A DNA stretch of 17,391 bases from CAVVYA01 sp964577835 (GTDB lineage: Bacteria > Pseudomonadota > Alphaproteobacteria > SMXQ01). The stretch spans positions 1-17,391 of the forward strand of contig CAZOBN010000066.1 in NCBI GenBank assembly GCA_964577835.1, read 5' to 3'. The position numbers and the translations under genes were made by a program. Below the pieces are notes generated by a model. It was not told the DNA's origin and searched no databases. It saw nothing but the letters and a program-made list of their open reading frames with translations. Positions 7,428 to 12,997 of this stretch are shown in pieces (position 1 is the stretch's first letter; every line of letters begins with the position of its first letter).

Positions 7428-8407
7428 TGGCGCGGGCGGCCAAGCGGGCCGCGCGCATCGGACTGGGCGCACTGTGCGCGCTGGCGGTCGGCGCGGCCGT
7501 GGTCATGGCGCAGGGACTCGGGCTCGGTGGCCGTAACGACGACAAGCCGCTCGAGGTCTTCGCCGACCAGGGCATCGAGTGGCATCAGAACGACAGCACC
7601 TACATCGCGCGGGGCAACGCGCGCGCCGTGAAAGGCGATACCACGGTCTACGGCGACACCCTGACCGCGCATTACCGCAAAGCGGCGAGCGGCGCCACCG
7701 AGGTATGGCGCGTCGAAGCCAACGGCAATGTGCGCATCGCCACGCCGACCGACACAGCCTTCGGCGACCGCGCGGTCTATACCATCGACAACGGCGTGCT
7801 GGTGATGACCGGGAAGAATTTGCGCCTGAATACGCCGCGCGAGAAGATCACGGCGCGCGACAGCCTGGAATATTGGGAGCAGAAGGATCTGGCGGTGGCG
7901 CGCGGCGACGCGATCGTGGTGACTGACGGCCGCCGCATCCGTGCGGACGTTCTCACCGCGCAATTCAAATCCGCCGATCAGCGCGCCGCGACGCCCGCTT
8001 CGACCAAGCCGACGCCGGCCAAGCCCGGGGCGAAACCGGCGGCGCGGCCGAATCAGAAGCCGGCGGCGCGGGGCGCCAGCAACCCAGACCAGAGCCGGTT
8101 GCATCGGCTCGATGCCTTCGGCAACGTGGTCATCACGACGCCCGAGGAAGTGGCCCGCGGCAACCGCGGTGTCTACATGGAGGAAACTGGTATCGCCAAC
8201 CTGATTGGATCGGTTAAGATTACGCGAGGCCAGAATCAGCTGAATGGTGAAGCCGCGGAAGTGAATTTGCGTACAGGTGTGAGCCGCATCGTCAGCACGA
8301 ATCAGGGTACGGGCGGTCCCGTGCGAGCACTCATCGTGCCTGAGCGCAAGCCGGAGGACGCGGCCGCGTCGCCGGCACCCGGCGCCCCCGGCCGTCCCGC
8401 GAACTGA
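7427..8407 (+). CDS. lptA: LPS transport periplasmic protein LptA (OstA-like)
   Basis: 326-residue periplasmic bridge protein that carries LPS between LptC and LptD. Residues 1-30 form a signal peptide (basic start, hydrophobic core, VMAQ region). The OstA/LptA fold begins at about 42 (LEVFADQGIEWHQ) with paired strands such as YIARGNARAVKGDTTVYGD and WRVEANGNVRI. At about 183-219 an Ala/Pro/Lys-rich low-complexity stretch interrupts the fold, which resumes with LHRLDAFGNVVITTPEEVARG. The tail is Pro/Ala-rich. At 326 residues it is much longer than E. coli LptA (185). The ATG shares its A with the lptC stop; a GTG one codon earlier is also possible. lptB follows after eight bases. Confidence 0.9.
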   Translation: MARAAKRAARIGLGALCALAVGAAVVMAQGLGLGGRNDDKPLEVFADQGIEWHQNDSTYIARGNARAVKGDTTVYGDTLTAHYRKAASGATEVWRVEANGNVRIATPTDTAFGDRAVYTIDNGVLVMTGKNLRLNTPREKITARDSLEYWEQKDLAVARGDAIVVTDGRRIRADVLTAQFKSADQRAATPASTKPTPAKPGAKPAARPNQKPAARGASNPDQSRLHRLDAFGNVVITTPEEVARGNRGVYMEETGIANLIGSVKITRGQNQLNGEAAEVNLRTGVSRIVSTNQGTGGPVRALIVPERKPEDAAASPAPGAPGRPAN

Positions 8408-8415
8408 GCCGCATC

Positions 8416-9234
8416 ATGGTCCGACCGGATTCTCCTGGCGCCGCTTCCACACCGACCAGCCCGTCTCCCGCCGAGGAAAATCAGCGCTCCGGCCCGCAGC
8501 TGATACGCGACAACCCGGGGCTCAGCGCGCAAAACATCGGCAAGCATTTCAAGAAGCGTCCGGTTCTGCGCGACGTCAGCATCCAAGTGCAGCGCGGCGA
8601 GGTGGTCGGCCTGCTTGGCCCGAATGGCGCCGGCAAGACCACTTGCTTCTACATCATGACCGGCCTGCTACCAGCCGACTATGGCACAGTCACCCTTGAT
8701 GGCGAGGACATTACCGACCTGCCGATGTATCGCCGCGCCCGGCTGGGCGTCGGCTATCTGCCGCAGGAAGCCTCGATCTTCCGCGGGCTGTCGGTCGCCA
8801 ACAACATCCGTTCCATCCTCGAAGTCACCGAGCCGATCCGCGAAAACCGCGAGGCGATGCTCGAAGAGTTGCTCGCGGAATTCTCCATCACGCACCTCGC
8901 CCGCACCCCGGCGATGGCCCTATCGGGCGGCGAGCGCCGCCGCGTCGAGATTGCCCGGGCGCTGGCGTCGCGTCCGCAGTTCATGCTGCTCGACGAGCCG
9001 CTCGCCGGCATCGATCCGATCGCCATCGGCGACATTCGTGACCTGGTCTTGCATCTCAAGGACCGCGGCATCGGCGTTCTCATCACCGATCACAACGTCC
9101 GCGAAACCCTCGAAATCGTCGATCGCGCCTATATCCTCCACGATGGTCATGTGCTGATGGAGGGCGCGCCCTCGGAGATCGTGTCGCACGAAGACGTGCG
9201 CCGCGTTTATCTCGGAGAGCGGTTCAGCCTGTAG
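8416..9234 (+). CDS. lptB: LPS export ABC transporter ATPase LptB
   Basis: 272-residue cytoplasmic ATPase that powers LPS extraction from the inner membrane with LptF and LptG, which are not in this window. All ABC motifs are intact: Walker A GPNGAGKTT (68-76), Q-loop region GYLPQEASIFRGLSV (113-127), signature LSGGE (169-173), Walker B FMLLDEP (189-195, Glu194 catalytic) and switch His226 in ITDHNV. The run QEASIFRGLSVANNI is characteristic of LptB among ABC ATPases. About 33 residues of Pro/Ser-rich sequence precede the usual start, so the true initiation codon could be internal, although no better ribosome-binding site was found. It is followed by rpoN after nine bases, the standard order. 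Confidence 0.96.
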   Translation: MVRPDSPGAASTPTSPSPAEENQRSGPQLIRDNPGLSAQNIGKHFKKRPVLRDVSIQVQRGEVVGLLGPNGAGKTTCFYIMTGLLPADYGTVTLDGEDITDLPMYRRARLGVGYLPQEASIFRGLSVANNIRSILEVTEPIRENREAMLEELLAEFSITHLARTPAMALSGGERRRVEIARALASRPQFMLLDEPLAGIDPIAIGDIRDLVLHLKDRGIGVLITDHNVRETLEIVDRAYILHDGHVLMEGAPSEIVSHEDVRRVYLGERFSL

Positions 9235-9243
9235 GGCGCGCCC

Positions 9244-10773
9244 ATGGTGCTTACCCCCAAGCTAACGCTGCGGCAGACCACCGCTTTGGTCATGACGCCG
9301 CAACTGCAACAGGCGATCAAGCTGTTGCAGCTCTCCAATATCGAGCTATCCGCGTATATCGAGCAGGAGCTCGAGCAGAACCCGTTGCTCGAGCGCGAGG
9401 ACGCCGCGGACAGCGAAGTCGCGCCGGACAAGGATAGCCAAGACAGCGCCGGACACGACGAGGGAGAGGGCGACGGACCCGATACCGCCGATCTCACCGC
9501 TTCCGAACACCAGCCGAGCGACGGCGATGCGCCGCTCGATACCGACTTCGGCAACATGTTCAGCAACGATTCGGTTTCCGATGGCGTGGCGAACAACAGC
9601 GAAGCCTTTGCCGACTGGGGCAAGGCGCCGATCGGCGGCGGGTTCGACGACGACGAGTACAGCATCGAGCAGACGCTTCAGAACGATGTCTCGATGCGCG
9701 ATCATTTGCTGGCGCAGATCAACATGGAGTTCTCCGATCCCGCCGACCGGCTGATCGCGCTGCATCTCACCGATATGCTGGACGAGGCGGGCTACCTGGT
9801 CGGCGATCTCGCCGACGTGGCCGCCTTGCTGGGCTGCTTCGAGGAGCGCGTTACCGCGGTGCTGCTCAAGCTGCAGCACCTGGATCCGCCGGGCATCTAC
9901 GCCCGCTCATTGGCCGAATGCCTGAGCCTGCAACTGCGCGAGAAAGACCGGCTCGATCCCGCCATGCAGGCGCTGCTCGCGCACCTCGATCTGTTGGCCA
10001 AGCGCGACCTCGCGGGACTGCGCCGGATCTGCGGCGTCGACGCCGAGGACATCGCCCAGATGATACAAGAGATCAAGGCGCTCAACCCCAAGCCGGGCCT
10101 GGTGTTTGAAACTCAGATCTCCCAGCCGATCACGCCCGATGTGCTGGTCAAGCCGCAGGCCAAGGGCGGCTGGCAGATCGAGCTCAATGCCGAGACCCTG
10201 CCGCGCGTCCTGGTCAACCAGCAGTACTATGCCCGGATCGTCCAAGGGACGAGCAGCAAGCAGGACCGCGACTATCTCGCCGAGCGGATGCAATCGGCCA
10301 ATTGGCTGGTGCGCTCGCTGCACCAGCGCGCCACGACGATCCTCAAGGTCTCGACCGAGATCGTGCGGCGCCAGGAAGGCTTTTTCCTGCGCGGCGTGCA
10401 GCATCTGCGGCCCCTGACGCTGCGCGACATCGCCGAAGTCATCGAGATGCACGAGAGCACGGTCAGCCGCGTGACGGCCAACAAATACATGGCAACGCCG
10501 CGAGGAATTTATGAGTTGAAGTATTTTTTCACCTCGTCGATCGCCTCGTCCGAAGGTGGCGACGCCCACTCCGCAGAGGCCGTACGCTTCCGAATCAAGG
10601 AACTGATCGACCGGGAGAAACCCGACGAAGTGCTGTCCGACGACCGCATCGTGGATATCCTGAACGGCGAGGGCGTGGGCATTGCCAGACGCACCGTGGC
10701 CAAATACCGGGAGGCTCTCAGAATCCCCTCTTCGGTGCAGCGCAGACGTGAAAAGACTGAGGAATTGGAATAG
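9244..10773 (+). CDS. rpoN: RNA polymerase sigma-54 factor
   Basis: 509-residue sigma-54, which directs RNA polymerase to -24/-12 promoters that need an AAA+ activator (nitrogen metabolism and others). Region I (about 1-50) is Gln/Leu-rich: TPQLQQAIKLLQLSN. Region II (about 52-140) is strongly acidic and variable, as in other alphaproteobacteria. The core-binding and HTH regions follow, with LTLRDIAEVIEMHESTVSRVTANKYMATPRG. The RpoN box ARRTVAKYRE lies at about 481-490 and is a perfect match to the invariant motif. Length is normal. The start MVLTPKLTLRQTTALVMTPQ aligns with the family; the ribosome-binding site is weak, and translation may be coupled to lptB, which ends nine bases upstream. 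Confidence 0.97.
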   Translation: MVLTPKLTLRQTTALVMTPQLQQAIKLLQLSNIELSAYIEQELEQNPLLEREDAADSEVAPDKDSQDSAGHDEGEGDGPDTADLTASEHQPSDGDAPLDTDFGNMFSNDSVSDGVANNSEAFADWGKAPIGGGFDDDEYSIEQTLQNDVSMRDHLLAQINMEFSDPADRLIALHLTDMLDEAGYLVGDLADVAALLGCFEERVTAVLLKLQHLDPPGIYARSLAECLSLQLREKDRLDPAMQALLAHLDLLAKRDLAGLRRICGVDAEDIAQMIQEIKALNPKPGLVFETQISQPITPDVLVKPQAKGGWQIELNAETLPRVLVNQQYYARIVQGTSSKQDRDYLAERMQSANWLVRSLHQRATTILKVSTEIVRRQEGFFLRGVQHLRPLTLRDIAEVIEMHESTVSRVTANKYMATPRGIYELKYFFTSSIASSEGGDAHSAEAVRFRIKELIDREKPDEVLSDDRIVDILNGEGVGIARRTVAKYREALRIPSSVQRRREKTEELE

Positions 10774-10787
10774 CTTATGCCTATTCC
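10767..10787 (+). repeat. Stem-loop over the rpoN stop codon
   Basis: Inverted repeat GGAATAG-CTTATGC-CTATTCC, seven perfect pairs with a seven-base loop. The 5' arm contains the rpoN TAG stop. No T-run follows, so it is more likely an mRNA stability or processing element, or an operator, than a terminator. Confidence 0.45.
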
Positions 10788-10811
10788 GAGTTTCCGTTGA
10801 CTTCGCCCTGT

Positions 10812-10871
10812 ACGGGTCCTAAGGTGCCGGCCTTCACCTCCCCTGCTCCACATCCCGCTGACGGGACCCGT
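10812..10871 (+). repeat. Competing inverted repeats in the hpf leader
   Basis: ACGGGTCC (10812-10819) can pair with GGACCCGT (10864-10871). The same right-hand bases can instead form two local hairpins, CCCG-CTGA-CGGG (10854-10865) and ACGGG-A-CCCGT (10861-10871). These pairings exclude one another. They end 30 bases before the hpf start codon. Pairing was checked base by base; function is unknown. Confidence 0.4.
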
Positions 10872-10901
10872 TCGTTTGTATCGGACTTCATATCGGGGAT
10901 C

Positions 10902-11216
10902 ATGCAGCTTTCGGTGACCGGTAAACAGCTCGATGTCGACGCCGCCCCGCAGCGTGACGCCGAGACCAACCCAACAGCATCCGTGATCAAGTATTGCGAT
11001 GGCGCCAATGAAGCGGACATCGTGTTCTCACGCGAGGTCCATTTGTGCGGCGCGCATATCTCCATCCACATAGGCCGCGGAATCCAGTTCCAAGGCACTG
11101 TTGAAGCGGATGACCCTTATCCGGCGTTTGGTATGGCGCTGGATCACGCACCCAAGCAACTGCGGCGGCGCGAGCGGCGCGACCATCGCATGAATAACCT
11201 GCTGGAGCAGGCCTGA
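10902..11216 (+). CDS. hpf: Short, divergent ribosome hibernation factor (HPF/RaiA family), possibly decaying
   Basis: 104-residue protein recognisable as the N-terminal domain of the sigma-54 modulation / HPF family, which binds the 30S decoding centre in stationary phase. Diagnostic parts are MQLSVTGKQLDV at the start, VFSREVHLCGAHISIHIGRGIQFQG (about 46-70) and EADDPYPAF (about 73-81). Alphaproteobacterial HPF is usually the long form (about 190 residues) with a C-terminal dimerisation domain; here that domain is missing and ptsN begins ten bases later. Helix 1 contains unexpected prolines (DAAPQRDAETNPTASV), and a further Pro lies in helix 2 (DHAPKQL). About 30% of codons end in A or T by hand count, seemingly more than in neighbours. 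Start at 10902 has GGGGATC upstream. Could be functional short HPF or a pseudogene in the making. Confidence 0.75.
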   Translation: MQLSVTGKQLDVDAAPQRDAETNPTASVIKYCDGANEADIVFSREVHLCGAHISIHIGRGIQFQGTVEADDPYPAFGMALDHAPKQLRRRERRDHRMNNLLEQA

Positions 11217-11226
11217 GGAACGCCCT

Positions 11227-11691
11227 ATGGAGATTGCCGACTTGCTGACACCCAACAGCATTATTCCGAACCTGCGCGTCCCCAGCAAAAAGCAGGCGTT
11301 GCAGGAACTCGCCCGATTCGCCGCGGGACTGACCGGGCAACACGAGCGAACCATTTTCGAAGTCCTGCTCGAACGCGAGCGGCTCGGCACCACCGGCGTC
11401 GGCGCCGGCGTCGCCATCCCGCACGGCAAGCTGCCCGGCCTGAAGCGCCTTTACGGCGTATTCGCCCGGCTCGATACGGCAATCGATTTCGAATCGGTGG
11501 ACGAGCAGCCTGTCGATCTCATCTTCCTGCTGCTTGCGCCCGAGACGGCCGGCGCCGATCACCTCAAGGCCTTGGCCCGGGTGTCGCGTCTGCTGCGCGA
11601 TCGCGAGATGTGCGAAAAGCTGCGCGGCTCCGATACCGCGGACGCGCTCTATGCGCTGCTCACCGAAACGGCGACCAGCCACGCCGCCTGA
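11227..11691 (+). CDS. ptsN: Nitrogen-regulatory PTS protein EIIA-Ntr
   Basis: 154-residue EIIA domain of the nitrogen-related phosphotransferase system (PtsP-NPr-PtsN), a regulatory phosphoprotein that links nitrogen/carbon state to potassium transport, stress responses and other targets. The phosphorylated histidine is His66 in GVGAGVAIPHGKLPGL, and the later segment PVDLIFLLLAPETAGADHLKALARVSRLLRD is typical. Length is normal. The ATG at 11227 has GAGGAA seven bases upstream. It closes the rpoN-hpf-ptsN block found in most proteobacteria. Convergent with the DUF1150 gene. Confidence 0.96.
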   Translation: MEIADLLTPNSIIPNLRVPSKKQALQELARFAAGLTGQHERTIFEVLLERERLGTTGVGAGVAIPHGKLPGLKRLYGVFARLDTAIDFESVDEQPVDLIFLLLAPETAGADHLKALARVSRLLRDREMCEKLRGSDTADALYALLTETATSHAA

Positions 11692-11776
11692 GGGCGATTT
11701 TTCCGGTTAGGCTAAGGGAAATTTATCCGGGCGTGGCGACGCGCACCGGCATGCGGCCGACAGCAGCCCGGGGACG

Positions 11777-11798
11777 CCCGTCAGTGAACGCTGACGGG
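11777..11798. terminator. Hairpin between convergent ptsN and DUF1150 genes
   Basis: Eight-pair GC-rich stem CCCGTCAG / CTGACGGG with a six-base loop (TGAACG). It includes the DUF1150 stop codon. A TTTT occurs 11 bases further on the plus strand; there is no T-run on the minus strand. A two-way transcription barrier is plausible, but not a textbook intrinsic terminator. Confidence 0.4.
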
Positions 11799-11999
11799 GC
11801 GCAGGTCGTTTTGACGGATTGCCGCGAACGCAACATCGCGATCCGGCATCACGGCGATCTCCGTGCCATCGGCGGCGTGGACGGCATAAGCAGTGCCGCC
11901 TTCGGTGCTCACGACTTTCACGTAGGCCACTTCCTGCAGACCCAGGGACGCCAGGTCGTGGTCCGACATGATCGGGGAATGGTGCTGCATGGCAGTCAT
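11781..11999 (-). CDS. DUF1150 family small protein
   Basis: 72-residue cytoplasmic protein of the alphaproteobacterial DUF1150 family, function unknown. The core SLGLQEVAYVKVV and the central AYAVHAADGTEIAVMPDRDVAFAAIRQNDLRPVSVH fit that family. No signal peptide, membrane segment or metal motif is seen. The ATG at 11999 is well fixed by a perfect AGGAGG six bases upstream. It lies 53 bases after the Hsp20 gene on the same strand, with no terminator between, so the two are probably co-transcribed and DUF1150 may share heat-shock control. That is inference from position. Confidence 0.85.
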   Translation of the reverse strand: MTAMQHHSPIMSDHDLASLGLQEVAYVKVVSTEGGTAYAVHAADGTEIAVMPDRDVAFAAIRQNDLRPVSVH

Positions 12000-12052
12000 C
12001 GCCAGCCTCCTATCCTACTCTTAACTATGCATGCCAACTGTTAATAAGGGCT

Positions 12053-12544
12053 TTATGGACCCGGCCGCTCGGCCTTCCCTTGAGAAGGCGAATTTTCCAC
12101 GTGAATCGAACCGCTTCCCACGCCATTCGGCGATTCGCTGTCGCGAATGTCGATGGTCCGGCTCTTGGGCTCGACATGGGGCCGCAGCAAATCGATGCTG
12201 AGCAACCCATTGCCGAGCGAAGCGCCCGCGATTTCAATTCCCTCGGCCAACACGAATCGGCGCTGAAACTGGCGGGCGGCAATGCCGCGATGCAAATAGA
12301 CACGGCCGTCCTCCTCGGCCTGTTTGCCGCGGACCACCAGTTCGTTGTCTTCGATGGTCGCGGTCAATTCCTCGCGCTTGAACCCCGCCACTGCCAGGGT
12401 GATGCGCAAGGCATCGGGGCCGGTTTGTTCCACGTTGTAGGGTGGATATCCGTCACCCGAGGCGCGCGACACGCGGTCGAGAACACGCTCGAAATGGTCG
12501 AAGCCCAAAAGCAGGGGGCTGTTGAAAAGGGAAAGGCGTGACAT
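12053..12544 (-). CDS. Small heat-shock protein, Hsp20/IbpA class
   Basis: 163-residue alpha-crystallin-type chaperone that binds unfolding proteins and holds them for DnaK/ClpB. The N-terminal arm (1-33: LSLFNSPLLLGFDHFERVLDR) resembles IbpA/HspA of class A. The alpha-crystallin domain runs about 34-125 with the YPPYNVEQTGPDALRITLAVAGF entry, ELVVRGK and the conserved NGLLSIDL (112-119). The IxI anchor is Ile131-Asp-Ile133. The C-terminal tail of about 30 residues is longer than usual and Ser/Gly/Pro-rich. The ATG at 12544 has a perfect AGGAGG seven bases upstream. An RpoH-like promoter and ROSE-like leader precede it; DUF1150 follows. Confidence 0.94.
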   Translation of the reverse strand: MSRLSLFNSPLLLGFDHFERVLDRVSRASGDGYPPYNVEQTGPDALRITLAVAGFKREELTATIEDNELVVRGKQAEEDGRVYLHRGIAARQFQRRFVLAEGIEIAGASLGNGLLSIDLLRPHVEPKSRTIDIRDSESPNGVGSGSIHVENSPSQGKAERPGP

Positions 12545-12651
12545 CGATGCACCTCCTCAGCATGAGCGAGAGCGACGGGGCACTGCCCCGAGGTCGAACT
12601 GCCGAAAAAACCCGCTCATTCGCGCGGTTCGCCCGGAGGCCGACGGCGGCC
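12545..12651 (-). ncRNA. Candidate ROSE-type RNA thermometer in the hsp20 leader
   Basis: Leader RNA with up to four successive hairpins read from 12651 to 12552: GGCCG-CCGT-CGGCC (12651-12638); AACCGC-N8-GCGGGTT (12629-12609, one bulged G); CGGGGC-AGT-GCCCCG (12590-12576); and a final hairpin in which UCUCGCUC (12571-12564) pairs with GAGGAGG (12558-12552) across the loop AUGCU. The final hairpin buries the Shine-Dalgarno sequence and contains UCGCU, a match to the ROSE consensus U(U/C)GCU, with an unpaired or G-G opposed guanine (12567) inside the stem, the hallmark of ROSE elements. Such leaders are known before small heat-shock genes of alphaproteobacteria. Pairing was done by hand; no covariance search was run. 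Confidence 0.65.
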
Positions 12652-12673
12652 CTTACGGCACCGCCGAACTGTT

Positions 12674-12701
12674 ATGTAGTACGTCCAGCCGCCCAATCAA
12701 G
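12674..12701 (-). promoter_or_regulatory. RpoH (sigma-32)-like promoter of hsp20
   Basis: On the minus strand CTTG (12701-12698) is followed after 18 bases by CTACAT (12679-12674), close to the alphaproteobacterial heat-shock consensus CTTG-N17/18-CYTATNT. Transcription would start near 12667, giving a leader of about 120 bases, the right size for the ROSE-like structure. The -10 departs from consensus at one or two positions. Confidence 0.5.
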
Positions 12702-12702
12702 A

Positions 12703-12997
12703 GCTTCCGCTTATGCAAGGTCATGTTCCACAAAGCTTTTGTATGACCGAAATAGGCTGCGCGGCGCGGCCCCTTCAACGAACAGGTCGGTCTATATTTC
12801 AAGAGCTTGCGCGGGGGAAAACACGCGTTCGCCAGCGCAGGAGCGCCTCGCCGGCCTGATCTGCGCCATCCGGGGCGAACCTGTGGCGGATGTGTAGTCT
12901 CCACCGCTGTGAGCGTGTTGTGGCGGGGCAGGCTCATCGAAAGGCTGACCACGCCGCGGGAAAGAGCCGCACCAGGCGCAATGAGGCCTGCCCTGGC
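12703..12997. other. Intergenic stretch between hsp20 promoter and GT41 gene
   Basis: About 295 bases downstream of the GT41 gene and upstream of the hsp20 promoter. It contains a small palindrome AAAGCTTT inside ACAAA-GCT-TTTGT (about 12730-12742). I see no gene, tRNA or clear terminator for the GT41 gene. Open frames here on both strands lack ribosome-binding sites and recognisable sequence. Confidence 0.5.

Noticed and set aside
12738..12897. Small genes in the gap between hsp20 and the GT41 gene
   Set aside because: Open frames exist but have no ribosome-binding site, no family resemblance and atypical composition for coding sequence here.
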